From positions 490,640-554,639 of the forward strand of contig SAXG01000027.1 of NCBI GenBank assembly GCA_012932865.1: 64,000 nt of DNA, given 5' to 3'. Source of the DNA: Amylostereum areolatum. Taxonomy: Eukaryota > Basidiomycota > Agaricomycetes > Russulales > Stereaceae. The position numbers and the translations under genes are program-made. Below the pieces are notes generated by a model. The model was not told where the DNA came from, made no database searches, and was given only the letters and a program-made list of their open reading frames with translations. Below, one piece after another: positions 48,091-60,158 of this stretch (position 1 is the stretch's first letter; the number at the start of each line of letters is the position of its first letter).

Positions 48091-50950
48091 AGGTGCGAAC
48101 GAACGAACGAACGTGCGTGAAGTGCTGTTGTGGCACGCGCTGGGGACTTCGACAAGTAGGATGGAGGCCCAGGGGGCGGTTGTTCTCCCGTCGCAGACCT
48201 TACCAGAAGACAGTCGTGAAGGTATCATAAGGGGGCGGTGCTGTGTGCGGCAAGGCAGCGTTTTCGGAAAGGGCGGGGACGGATAAGTAGGGATCGGATG
48301 CCCGTCGTCGACGGCGCGACAGTGGCCGACTTGTAAATATAACATGCACGTGTACGTGTACGTGTACATCCGGACCCGCGCGGCGTCGGAGAGGAGAAGG
48401 AGGGAGAGGAGAGGGAGGAAGTGGCCGAGCCCCGGACGATTTCATTTTTTATATTTTATTTTGTTTATTCCGGTCGCGACTCGGACACGGTGACGGCGCC
48501 GAGGAGAGTGTGCGGGGGAGAGGGCGGGGGAAGCGTCGTCGTCGATGCATCGCCCCGGGGGAAGGAAGGGACGGGGGCGTTCCCGAGGGCGTGTATGCAC
48601 GTCGTAGATCACCCGCTACAGTCAACGGCGGACGCGAGGCCCGCGGGCGCAGGCCAAGTACTTACTGTGGGAGCGACGCGTCGGCACGAGCGTGGGCGGG
48701 CGTTTGTTTGGGGGGGGGGGAGGGCGATCGTGGCTGGCCGCCTTCCGCCGGGTGGACACGAGGACGCCGAGGGGAGCGCGAAGAGAGGGGGGGGGTGATG
48801 CCTGTGGGAGGGGGGGGGGTGGGGGTGGGATCTGGCGGAAGGTCGATTCACGAGCGTCGGTGTATGTTGCATGTCCTTGCTCGGAACCCCCCCGACCCGC
48901 GAGGTTGTTGTTGTTGTTGTTGTTGTGGAGTCTAGCGGCGGTGGAATTTGGGAAACGAGGGGCCTTGGAGATTCCCCGCGGCGCGGTCGTTTCCGCGGAA
49001 GGCTTGCGTTGACGTGGGAGGGGGGGGGGGCTCGCCCGGCAAGCGCGCTCCCGCTTGCTATGTGCGTACTTACATCGATGCAGTCGCGGGCCACGCGTCA
49101 GAAGACGCGAGAAAGAACGAAAAAAGGATTCGTGGAGATCGCGGGGAGGGGGGGGGGACGGGCGTTTCGGCGAGATTGGCCTCGCTGGGTGTTCTTCGTG
49201 TCCTACATATTCCCAAAACAGCGAGCGAGCGAACGAATGAATCAAACAATGATCGAATGCGCAACAATGAGATGGGAGCGGAATGGGAAGCGCGCGCGCA
49301 GATGCGATCCCGTCGTATCGTGCGGCTTGGCTCGTCGGATGCGGCGGTGAGGATCTGTTGCGGGGGGTCCATCATCATCGATGGGCAGTACGGCGCGGGG
49401 CGCGTTCTTGAGTTCCTGGCGAAGGAAACGGGACAGAACAAAGCAAGGGAGCCGCCTGGCGGCGGAGAAAGATAAGTACGGTTGGGTGTTCGTTTCCTTG
49501 CCTCTCTCTCCCGGCCATGGTTCCCTTCGAGAATCAACGTCAACGTCCGGCAACGCGCCACATGGGGGCACAGAGGTAAGTAGAATGCGCCGCCGAGCGG
49601 GACGGACGGGGCGCGCGCGGCCCACTGCGAACTTGTCGAGCTGGATCCCAGGGGCACGGTCCTCTCTATTCTTCGCCTATCTGAGCCATAAGTAGAACCG
49701 AAGAGGCCAAACGGCGAGTTACGAGGCCGCGGCGTGGGCTTAGGCGCGAGCCGTCGGGACCGGGCCGCGAAGCACGCCTCGAGAAGGACGCGGACGCTGT
49801 GTGCGCGGTGCGTTGTGGGTCTGCGGGGGGTGGAGCGGACAAAGCAGGCGAGGAAGCGAGGGCCGGCGCGTGGGAGGGATCTTCCGGAGCCGGGAGGGCG
49901 CACTGGCAGGACGCGCAGGTGGGTTCGGAAGGTGGGGAGGCTGCGTGGGCGATCGGAGGACGGGAGCGTGGCATCGATATGCGGTCCCCCCCATCGATGT
50001 CGATGGAGGATGCATCGCGAGATGGGCGGGAGGGAGAGATAGAGCGAGAGCGCGCGCGAGATGAAGGGGCATGCCGCCGGGGGGCGAGGCGGTACGAAGC
50101 TCTCGGGCCTGGAAAAGGCTTGAGGGGCGGGTCGCGTGACGCCAAGGAGACGAGTCTGCGCAGGCGAGGAGAGGCCTCTATAGCGGCCGCCATGTTCAGA
50201 GGGCTTCGTGGAGCGATACCGTCAGGATAAGCACGGTCGGGATGTATGAATTGGATGCGCGTTCGAGGAGCCCGCGAATCGCGAGGGGGGGAAGCCTAGG
50301 GGGGGCCAACTGGCCGGTCTGGAACGTGTTCGCCGGGCGTTGTGGGCCCATCGGGGTGTGTGTGGTCGCGCGGGCGGGTAAGTAGGACGTCGGAGCGGTG
50401 GGAGATGAAACCACGAGACATTGGGTTCGGCCGCGTCACAAAGGACCGCACGCGGAACGCGTCCAGTGGGCCGTCATCGATTTCGCCTGTAGAACAAAGC
50501 AAAACACGAGGCTAGAACGTCCGGCGGCCTCGCGCGCTGCGATTTGGAGAGAAGAGGAGGAACGCACGACCGAAAGACGCACCTGACCGGCGAAGAAAGG
50601 AAGAAGCAGCGAATGTCCCGCAACGATGGTGCCCTTAACTCCCGTTCGATGAACGAGGACACCTGCGAGCGCCGGAGAAGGACGACGGAAATGAAGGAAA
50701 GGGGCGCCCGAGGCCGCGGGACACAGAGCGGAGAGAAGTCTCTACAAGAAAGACAGGAATACGGGGTAAAGCACAAGACCAGAAGCCGACGACGAATAGG
50801 CCGGGTGACGTATTGGACGTGGGGGTAGAGATCCTGGGAGTGCGATGTATGAATGGGTTTGGCGTTAGAAGGATCGGGGACCGGATAGTGCTAATGTAAC
50901 GGGAGAAGGCCTGTGAAAAGCGCTGGGTGGCGAAACAGCGGGTAAGAGGT
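48091..50950. other. purine-rich, GC-rich region without a supported gene
   Basis: The + strand switches to G-rich, with several G runs of 8-10. Frames such as the minus frame 49070-49903 are long but lack motifs. A GAAC tetramer run (about 48096-48115) and a GTT run (48905-48926) are present. Confidence 0.4.
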
Positions 50951-52786
50951 GACATGGATCTGGTTGCAGCGAGATGAGAAAGCGTTTAAACGGCAGTTCG
51001 CAGGTTTGGTTGGAAGCCCGACTTCGGAATGAACAGCTAGTTCGTGCAGCTTCGACATCGATGGTCTTGGCCGTCGTGGCGTCAGATAAGTTTTCGAGCT
51101 CGAGTGTTGAGAAACGGGTAACGGAACATCTGTGGGGGCCGCAATGTGACGAGGTATGAAGCTTGAAGGAAGGTCCTATGGTCATGCCACTAGGATACGT
51201 TGGGCGCACATTACGTCAAGGGTCAGTTACACGGTCCAATGCGTGACGAAAGCCTGTCAGAAGGGGGCCGCCGTAAGGGTGAAGAAGGCATACCTTGTAA
51301 ACATCCACGAGATTCCTTGCCATCTTTGAATGACGTGAGCATCTTCGTACGCCAACGGGGTTCACTGCGGCGCAAGAGCGCCGCTGTACAACGCTCTCCT
51401 GGGAATTTATGATCTTGATGCTTGAGCCCCGGCACGAGTTGCATATTGGCAGGCTTGGGTGATTGAGAGGGACAGCCCATCGAAGGATCTCAAGGAGGAG
51501 GCGTCCCACGGCACTGTCGACCGTTCCATGAGAATCTTCCTGACCATAGCCCACGAGGACACCGCCACGTAGATTACTTGCGAACAGTGATAGCAGTACA
51601 GCAGAGGAGTTCTACCTGTTATCTGTCGGAGCCTTGCGCGCATATACTGGGTTACGTGCGGCATACGCAATGCACTGTCGCCGGCCTCTTATGTATCGAA
51701 CGCGAGGGATCGAGGATCGCTTGGAGTGAATGGTGGTGGAACGGAGAATCGGGAAGAAATAAACGTGGGAGATTCGTGGGACTTGAAGCTTGAAGCTTGA
51801 TTAATGATTCCCCAGCATTAGTTTTGTGGATAAACGCCTCGCGTCACGTCTCGGCAGGTCTCAGTCCCGTTGGAAAATCGCTGTGAGGGAAATCTTTGGT
51901 GTGCATTAAAACAGCTGATAATAGGGGAGTAACAGTGTCAAGATTCGACTCAGAAGCCCTGTCGGGTTTGCGGTCGGAAAGACAGACAGACCTGAAGACA
52001 TGGTTGCAGTGCCAGACGGTGGGGAGCTTGAGTGTCCTCAGAATATATCGCGCTCTGATAACGACAACTCTTGAAAAAAAATCGTCATAGACATCAAAAT
52101 CACACCGACCAGAAGATGTGCTGTTGCCAGTTGGTAAATTTTTGAGTACGCAAAGTTGCCGATGAAGAAACTGGCCGACAGAAGAATACTCGACTTGAAA
52201 GTCAAACGGGCAAAGTAGGGCAAAGTGAATATCGGCGTTTGCCGCGATTGTCTTGTCCCAAACACCCGACAAACACCCATCACATTCCAGCATACATGCA
52301 TTGTATATCGCTCGCATTTCTCAACGCTTGATTCGACCCTCAATGATGCCATAGTACACTTGGAACACCAATGCACCAAGCCAGATGCTTTTAAATACCC
52401 AGAGTATCTCGCGTGCGGACGCCGAAGACGGAGGCGACAGCGATGACCATATCACCGGACTTGAACAAGTAGGTTATCGATCACAATCCCCTCTTCTCCC
52501 CCCGCATTTGCCACTCTTTCCGCCACACCATACATCTCCCAGAGACGGATGAGGACGTCGGCCTTGAGCACGACACGCCATCACGTGACTGTGTCATTTC
52601 GATCGCGACTGGTCCACTGATTTGGACCAGGATGTCTTCGCTCACCGCCATTTCTACCAGTCTGAAACAACATGGGTTGTCTCTTAAAAACGAAGTTTAG
52701 AGGGCCTCTTTTCGTTCGACGGACCAGCATCATCGCCTACCAGCCTCAAGCCTCAAGCTCAACAGCTCCTATTCATCGTCCCCGCC
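50951..52786. other. intergenic, possible gene remnant on the minus strand
   Basis: Base composition returns to normal. On the minus strand near 52440-52330 a short hydrophobic stretch (LWVFKSIWLGALVFQVYYG), and at 52200-52090 another (SSILLSASFFIGNFAYSKIY), look like membrane segments but cannot be joined into a gene. Otherwise nothing is seen. Confidence 0.35.
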
Positions 52787-54977
52787 ATGTTCCTCCCCTT
52801 CGGTTTCAAGAAACTCTCTGCCATCTCCAAGTCGATAAAGGTTTCAATATCAAGGCCTGCATCCATCGCGTTGTCTATCTCTGAGGTCGGTCTGGAGGCT
52901 CCTCGTCCTTTGTGTACACGCTAACCTCCTGTCCTAGACTGACATCGTACCTACAGCAGAGCGCACCTTGGATGAGGATGAACTTGTCATCCAAGAAGTA
53001 TCCGACGCCTGGCATGACACCTCGGTTCTGAACGTCCGCAAGAACATCAACCTCTCTATCTGCGCCGGGCAGATCCGCCATGTGGTACGTCCGCTCGCTC
53101 CCGCACAGAGGACGTTCTCTCACGTTGCTGATACAGCACCTCTCCGACCCGGAGCACACTCTTGAATATCGCCGTATCATCTCATCTTTCGCGACCGGGC
53201 ACCGCCAGCCATCCAAACCGTCCCAAGAGTGCGAGAGGTGGACCCCTTCTCTCACCTCGATCGAGGAGTCCGCTCTAGCCACTGTGATCGCCCCTGTGTT
53301 CACGCTGACCTGCAATGCCTACACCGCTATCAAGAAACTCGGGGCGGGCAGCAACGGGACGGTCTATCTCGCCGAGTCCAAGGTGTCGGGCGGGCTGCAC
53401 GCGATCAAGAAGGTCACGAAAGCGTTACTTGCTCCCGAAGACATCCCCGCTCTCCTCAGGGAGCGGAGCATTCTGCGTCAAGTTCAGGACGACGAGCACT
53501 TTATCTCTCTCGACGCGAGCTTCCACGATTCGGAGGCGTTCTTCCTTGTCACGGTGGGTCTCTCAATGGTCTTCGGGATGCTGTCGTCTGACGAAGGTTC
53601 AGTCATTATGCCCTGGAGGCAATCTCCGCGCACAGTTGAACCAATACGGGAGGTTCTCTCCTTCCCGCGCGCTGTACTGCATGGCGGAGTTGGTACGTCC
53701 TTGCTATAACTCCTGAAATATAGTCCTTCGCCTGACCCCGACGTTCAGCTACTTGCCTGCAAGGCTCTGCAAAGCCGTGGCATCCTTCACCGTGACATCA
53801 AGCCTGAGAACATCTTGATCGACGGCAAAGGTCACCTCGTTCTTGGGGACTTTGGCCTTGCGTGTTCCTTGGACGTCGCGGCCACGGGCGCGCTCTGTGG
53901 AACGCCCGCATACATTGCACCCGAGGTCTTCCAGGAGCTCCCCTATGGCTTTGGCGTCGACTTGTGGGCGGCGGCGATCGTTTTTTTTGAACTGATCACT
54001 GGCCGTACTCCCTTTCAGTCCGCGGGGAGCATCGCGGATATCGCGCTCAGCGTGCAAACGGAGCCGGTTGCATTCCGCTCTTCGGATGATGTAGAATTCC
54101 TGATCCAGCTGTTTCTCCTGCATACGCTGCAGAAAGACCCAAAGCATCGTCTGGACCTGGATGGCATGATGAAACATCTGTGCTTCCAGTCTACGTGAGT
54201 TTCCCCCCTTTTGCAGCAGGGAAGTTGCTTAGAAACTGACGTGCGTCGTTTAGGAACTGGGGCATGCTCGCACACCGCGAGTTCGCTTCGCCTTGGAAAC
54301 CTTCCTTCAAGGCCCTCCAACAAGATATCCATAACTCGAGGATCCAGAACGTGGACTTGGCCCTCTCCTCTGGCATCGTATCCCCAGTCGATAACCACAT
54401 TGGCTTCAACTTTGAAGCCGCCACTACATCCTTTGGCATCATTCCATCGTCGTCTTCCCAGGATCTATCCACCTTCGCATCCAGTGCCTCTTCGAGCACA
54501 GTATCATCCGATTCCGGCTACTCTACCGTCTCTACTCCTGCCACCACTCCTGCCACCACTCCTGTCGGTTCTCCTGTTATGGAGACCTGCTCCGTCTTCG
54601 ACGCCTCATCCGACATTATCGCCACCCACTCAAGGTCGAGCCTGACCTTACCAAAGACAGTGCTCACGTCCAATTATGGACATACATCATCCACCACCCC
54701 TAAGGCCGACGGGTCGCTTCCCGAGACTGTCTCGTTCGCATCGCTCTTTTCGTGCACATCTGCGTTCAGTATTACTCCTCTGGAACACGACGATCAACCC
54801 ATTTCTTCCCCCGAGTTCTTCTCGCGGCCAAATCCCATCGGGCGACTCATGCGGAAGCTCATTGGCGCATCAGCGTCCACCCTCGTCTCTATCAACAACG
54901 TACCCTCGACCCGTCCCGGTTTAACCGTCGAGATGCCATCTCTACCCTCCTCGTCTCTCCTCTTACCCTCAGTATGA
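52787..54977 (+). CDS. Ser/Thr protein kinase, AGC-like
   Basis: Exons 52787-52885, 52938-53084, 53137-53553, 53603-53692, 53749-54194 and 54254-54977 join in phase to 640 aa. The kinase domain covers about residues 105-390: glycine loop LGAGSNGTVY, lysine HAIKKV, catalytic loop GILHRDIKPENILI, DFGLA, APE motif GTPAYIAPEVF, then VDLWAAAIVFFELITGRTPF. All catalytic residues are present. The domain ends with a hydrophobic NWGMLAHREFASPWKP segment typical of AGC-like fungal kinases. The N terminus (MFLPFGFKKLSAISKSIKVS) is basic; the C-terminal about 220 residues are Ser/Thr-rich and probably disordered. Substrate unknown. It is the best local model for the pseudokinase at 18-20 kb. Confidence 0.88.
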
Positions 54978-55404
54978 CCTCTTCTTATCTCCAACTGAAA
55001 TACATACCATGGACACTGCCTTTATACTCGTCGATGTGCGAAAGTTCGTGTGGCAACTGATAAGTGACTTGACTGCTTTTGGACCTTTCCTGCATTAGAC
55101 GAGGACAATAGGGTGTTTGCACCTGTGGCACGTATTCTAACCTCGTTGACTTATGCGTTTATCCTCCGTTATGCAATTGCCACCTTTCCATTGTCATTGT
55201 TCCATTGCCATCTGATACCACGCGGGAACGTGTACTTATACTCCCCTGCGATGAAGCATTTCCTTGTCTTCCCTCGCGTCCTCCTCGCAGCCTTAGTACC
55301 CGACTCATAACACGATCCTCAGGACCCACTGCCTCACCGTGGTAAGTTTCCCACCTTTTCCACACAGCGAACTCAGGCTTACCCCTCTCTAGACTTCTAG
55401 TACC
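54978..55404. other. intergenic
   Basis: 3' flank of the kinase and 5' flank of the next pseudogene. No gene seen. Confidence 0.4.
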
Positions 55405-56568
55405 ATGCCACAGAAAACTCTCCCTACTTCATGCGAGGTAACGACCGCTGCCCCAATGCCATTCCTCGACGAAGCCTCCCCCTCAGGCCCTCATATTCCT
55501 ACGGAGCTCATCTATGACATCGTTGAATTTACACTGGCGACATTCTGGCGCGATCTCGTAATGGAACCGACCCAAGTGGAGGACTGAAACGCGGTCATCG
55601 TGCTGCTACAGGTAACCCAGGCCTTTCGATCGGGTACGATTCAATGCATGGACCCTCTCTGGGGAGGAAAGCTGATTGAAGATGGAGAAAAGTACGTCGG
55701 CTTTGTACTCACCTAGGCTGTCTTCCTGACTGCAGTTTACTCCAGCATCAAGCAGACATTGTCCCTCCTGCGCCGCTACTCGGAGGTTTCACAATCATTC
55801 CCTGAAGAGCTGGTCAGATCGCCCATACGACCCTGTGTCGGCCATCCCCTGCTTCAAGAATCCAAAGTCCCGATTGTGAAATTTCTCAGGCATTTTATCG
55901 GAGTCAACGCCAAAAAGACGTGTGACAATCAAGCATTTAGATTGGGACAGCGCCCTGAGTTATCTGGCGCCCGAAAGTGACATTGCTGAAGAAGTACTAA
56001 TAATGCGGATGTTGACGAAGTCTGCGAGAAACATCATAGGTGCCGCGATGTACGATTTCTCGGTCGAGTACCTTATACCTTGCGCAAGAGGTACGAGATA
56101 TATCGCGTCTTCCCATCTTCTCATTTACAATCGGCCCTGCCTTCCACAGCGTTCAACCTCCGGCTGTTCATGAGCGTCGTTGAAAAAGTGACCGACGGAG
56201 TCGTCTTTCTCGACCACTCAGCGTTCGTCGTACGTCCTCCATCTCAGCCATCGATTTCATGAACTGACCCCCCAGAGCAGCTCGAACACATGGATGAGTC
56301 CATCATCGAGTCCACGGTCGAAACGATGAACCATCTTCCGACCGACGCACCGCAGCCGTGGCAATTCCCTCTCAGTGCCTTCGATCGCCCCGTCGCCACA
56401 GAGGTCTACGGGTTTCCACTGGACGTTTGGAACGCCATCGCGGGGGTGCTCAAGATATTAAAGACTCGTTCTCCTGACAAGGCCGCGCTGTGGGAGCGTT
56501 GTTTCGCAAGCTTCATGTCGACATCGGACAGAGAGAAACTTCTTCCTGGGTTTTCAAACTCGAGATGA
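55405..56568 (+). pseudogene. broken paralogue of the F-box-like gene at 21.7 kb
   Basis: The reading starts MPQKTLPTSCEVTTAAPMPF, then an F-box-like PTELIYDIVEFTLATFWRDL. A TGA at 55585-55587 replaces the Trp found in the paralogue (VED-stop-NAVIVLLQV against GDWNAAIVLLQV). The same frame continues to MDPLWGGKLIEDGEK. A later frame change at about 55920 separates FLRHFIGVNAKK from the block containing DWDSALSYLAPESD. The C terminus (SPDKAALWERCFASFMSTSD) is intact. The nonsense codon is a simple G-to-A change, so loss looks recent. Confidence 0.72.
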
Positions 56569-56776
56569 CGGTGAAAACAGCGAGCGATATTTATCTCTAT
56601 TCACAGAGCTAGGACTGGTTTATCGATCTTATTCTACTATGAACGTGTTTTCATATAAAGTGGGAAAACAAGACAAGTACATACATGTCATGAAAAGCAA
56701 GGAGCGTGCACGCGGTCGTAATAGCCGCACGATGGGAAAGAGGAAGGCCAAACGATGATGGAACATATATACAAAA

Positions 56777-58117
56777 TCAGAACTCCTCCTCCCGTGGACC
56801 GTCTTCCATCCTTTCCGTGAATGCAGAACTAAATCCGAACCAGCTCGACGTACGCGAGGCGATCAGGGCATCCGGCGGCTCGATCCAGCTCCCCGACCCG
56901 TCACTGAGTGACCCAGAGTCAGAGAATGCGTCCCATTCGCTCGCAGACGAACTGGGGACACGATCCGTAGATGTATGCGCGTGGAACGAGGAAGAAAAGT
57001 CCAAGGTTGGTAGGACGAAGGATTGGGACGGGTCGATGTCGATGTGCATGCCGAAGTCGGGTGGAGTGGCTGTCCCACCGCTGAGCTGGGACATGGCATC
57101 CTCGAGCTCGCTGTCGTCCAACTCCCGATCCTCCTCCAGAACGCACCAGCCGGTGCCTGTCTCTCCAATGACAGCTCGCACTGCGTTGGCCTCCCAGCCT
57201 TCGAAGGTGACACGGAGGGTATTGGCTCCGCCCCGTGCGTCGCCGTACACATCGCATCTGGTGTTGTGGTCCCACACCTTCGCCTTGTCGAGACGCTCGA
57301 ACAGGACGGCCACACGATCATGATGTTTGATATGGTCGTAGTGCAACGCGGACATCTCCGCAAAGGGTAGGAGGGGATGGGAGCTGGATGGGACAGAGGA
57401 GAGAGGAAGGCGGGAAGAGGGGGTGGGGGCGAGAGGGATGAGCAAGGTGGTGGTGACCTTGGGGAGAGACGGCTCCGAGAAGTAATGGTCGAAATCGGTC
57501 GTGGAGGGGGCCGACGTAGGGATGGAGGTCGAGGCAGCGGGATGGCACTCGATCTTGGTCGCCTTCGCCTTCTTCGCCTGTTTCTTTTCAGCCTTCATCA
57601 TCTTCCGCATCCTCTGCTTCTCCTCCATGACGCTCGTATTGATATCGACCTCGCAGAACGCACGGCCAGCGACGGGCACGTTCTCGGCCAGGTGCTGGAA
57701 GATGGGCCTCCCAGTGGTAAAGTTGCGCGCAGTTCCGAGCCCGACTTGGAATACACTCCGAGGGACGGCCGGGGCACGGGGAAGCTTAGGGGCACCGAGA
57801 GGTCGGCTGAGAGCATTGCGCACTGGGAACGACAAACCGTTCTGGATGGTCTGGCCCCTCGTCAACGCATGCAGAGATCGCGCGGCACCAGAATGAGGTT
57901 TGAGGGTGCTCGGGGCGGTCAAATGGCCAACAAATGCCTGTAAGGCGTTCCTTGTCTGTCGGAGAAGATGGTGTGCAGTGGAGGAGGAAGATTGTGGAGT
58001 ACGAGGGAGGAAGGATGAGATGTGAATTCCACGGGAGGATATATTCGGCGGCTGAGACGCGAAACGGGCAGCTTGTCGTCCGAAAGACGACCAAGCGCCC
58101 GACGATGCTAACGGCAT
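56777..58117 (-). CDS. uncharacterised protein, mitochondrial-type N terminus
   Basis: A single 446-codon exon starts at 58117. The first about 145 residues are rich in Arg, Ser and Ala with almost no acid (SFGRQAARFASQPPNISSRG), resembling a mitochondrial presequence, and lead to GTARNFTTGRPIFQHLAENV. A basic KKAEKK-type helix (MRKMMKAEKKQAKKAKATK) follows. A compact region (ALHYDHIKHHDRVAVLFERL, then ANTLRVTFEGWEANAVRAVI) looks like the folded core. The C terminus is acidic and Ser-rich, ending PREEEF. I do not recognise the family. Localisation is inference. Confidence 0.72.
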   Translation of the reverse strand: MPLASSGAWSSFGRQAARFASQPPNISSRGIHISSFLPRTPQSSSSTAHHLLRQTRNALQAFVGHLTAPSTLKPHSGAARSLHALTRGQTIQNGLSFPVRNALSRPLGAPKLPRAPAVPRSVFQVGLGTARNFTTGRPIFQHLAENVPVAGRAFCEVDINTSVMEEKQRMRKMMKAEKKQAKKAKATKIECHPAASTSIPTSAPSTTDFDHYFSEPSLPKVTTTLLIPLAPTPSSRLPLSSVPSSSHPLLPFAEMSALHYDHIKHHDRVAVLFERLDKAKVWDHNTRCDVYGDARGGANTLRVTFEGWEANAVRAVIGETGTGWCVLEEDRELDDSELEDAMSQLSGGTATPPDFGMHIDIDPSQSFVLPTLDFSSSFHAHTSTDRVPSSSASEWDAFSDSGSLSDGSGSWIEPPDALIASRTSSWFGFSSAFTERMEDGPREEEF

Positions 58118-58424
58118 CGTGAGTTAGCAAACAATTCGGGTGGTTGACGGTGTGCTCGTGGTGGTGGTCAAGAGCAAGGAAGGAGGTAGTGGGTAGAGGG
58201 GCTCTGTTGGGGCTCTGTGGAGTCAAGCCGGCCGGAGACGCGTACCGTCACGTGATCTCGGCCGATATTCCAGCTATTTGCATATCGATAGGCCGGGTCA
58301 GCAGTGAGCACCTAGCTGTCACTGCCTCCCGACTTCAAGCTTCAAGTTCAACAACTTGACTCCGACTGATCTTCTTCAATCCCTGTATACGTTTCTGCGG
58401 TTCATACAATATGTTACATACATT

Positions 58425-59436
58425 CTAATCGTCCTTTATCAAATCCTGAGCTGGCCACTGCTCATTCGAAAGCTCTAGTCCAAAACAAAATGGAAGCCGT
58501 GCCCAAACTTCCTCCCTGCCCTTGCGATATCGCGCTATCCAGTGTGCCCTACAATGCTTGCAGTCCCTTTTCGAGTTGGCCCTGATGAAAGTGTCGATGC
58601 TATCATCCAGCGCCTTGGTGTCTGCAAGCAATTCGCCCTCGAATGCTTTACGGAGAGCGTCGTGGATCGCGAGGCCGCAATTTTCTGTGGTCGTGCACCT
58701 GCCACTGAGCTCGCCATCGAGGAAGGCAAATAAAACCTTTCCCCTCAGCTTTGTCAATTCGACTGCGCCCTTCGTCACCATGGACAGTAGATCCAAGGAG
58801 GGAAGAGGTGTGGTGTGCCCGAACTTCTTCTCTGTCCTTTTGAGGGCATCTGCGAGGTTGTCGGTGGTCCATGTGCAGCATCCGTACAGGACGACCGGAA
58901 GGAGTTCGGGGATGTCGTACGTAAGTGCCAATTGTGCGGCCACAAATTCTTCCGCATACGCGTCGTTGTAGCACATGTTGATGCAGGTCGAGTCCTGAGC
59001 GCGACCGCGGTCGTACTCCGCGAGGGTGTTCGGCCAGAAGGCGGTAAGTCGAGCGATCGCATTCACCCGTATGGATCCTATCTTGTACTTGGTGCCCAAG
59101 CGCAAGGAAGCTGACACGAAATCAAAGCTGAGTTGTTCCGCGTCGAAGGCTCTGTGAATCCATTGGGGACGGATCACAAGAGAGAGTGAGTTGTAAGCCG
59201 CACCTCGTATCATATATGCCTTGTAGCATACAGCCGACATCATCTGCATCGTCGTCCAGGCGAATCGTGGGGTATCCGTCGATCACCTCTTGATGAGGGG
59301 CGACCGTTCGAGCTTTGAGCACGCTTGAATGGATAGCAAGCTTGTTCTTGTGCACGCGGAACTTGAACGTGTTTGCCGCAATGATGACAATATCACCGTC
59401 TTCATACCAGTAACTTCTGTGGTTTTCGGGATCCAT
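58425..59436 (-). CDS. BTB/POZ domain protein
   Basis: Exons 59436-59204 and 59151-58425 join to 319 aa. The BTB fold opens with YEDGDIVIIAANTFKFRVHK, with NKLAIHSSVLKART next (the usual D-I-V, F-x-V-H-K, L and S-x-V-F-like pattern), then IRLDDDADDVGCMLQGIYD. The C-terminal half is all-helical in appearance (YKIGSIRVNAIARLTAFWP, AYAEEFVAAQLALTYDIPEL), and a CKHC pair (KRDCKHCRAHW) near the end may bind metal. Agaricomycetes carry large families of such proteins; some BTB proteins act as cullin adaptors, but nothing here fixes the role. An upstream in-frame ATG is possible. Confidence 0.85.
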
Positions 59437-60158
59437 TTGATCTTCCTGTAAGTTGAGAAATGTAGACGGCAACAAGTTTGCTGTGGGTTGGTAGACGCAC
59501 GACCCGGCGAGGTGAAAGTACTTATACACTTACAGTTACAGGCGCTACACGGCGTTACCTGGCAGCTTCTATGTCCCGTCGCGCGGTGTCGTCGGGAAAA
59601 GGGGACACGCAATGCACGGTTAAGTTGGGCATCAGCCTTTCATAGAAGCCATCTCGTCTGCCGCGTCGATGCCTTCGAAGGCTCCGTGTGATCTGCAGAC
59701 AGGGGGTCGTCCTCCGTCGTCCTGGGTCGTCCAATTGACATTCGGTGTCACGGTGGGCTGGTGTGGATCCCGATGGACAATCTCCGCGACCAAGGAGCGT
59801 TCGGTACCTAATCAACTTCGTCGAGCTGTACGGTACGTTGACGTTGATGTTTGCGATCACGTCGAGGGGACGAGTCGCGAGGTTCGGTTGACCCGACAGC
59901 AGGAGTCGGCGTGTCTTCCGTCAAGACAGTGTATACATGAAACACTGACAGTATATCATTTCCGATCGTCATGTTTGAACCAGTCAGGTGACAGTGAATT
60001 CGCGACAGTGACCCAACGGGATAACATTGACATGCAGCAGATACAGATACGTTACATAGATAGACATGTTTCGGGGAATCGGGGTACGAAGCTGACTGGG
60101 CAGTCCGCCGTACGAAGAAAGGTAGGAAGTGAAGTGACGCGGATGTACAGTATGTACT
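59437..60158. other. intergenic
   Basis: No gene seen in 720 bp; short frames carry no motif. Confidence 0.4.

Noticed and set aside
49070..49903. 277-codon minus frame
   Set aside because: Composition is that of a shadow frame (Arg, Pro, Ser), with no recognisable segment.
51844..52440. Possible membrane-protein gene on the minus strand
   Set aside because: Two hydrophobic stretches are visible, but stops and frame changes prevent any gene model; too weak to call even as a pseudogene.
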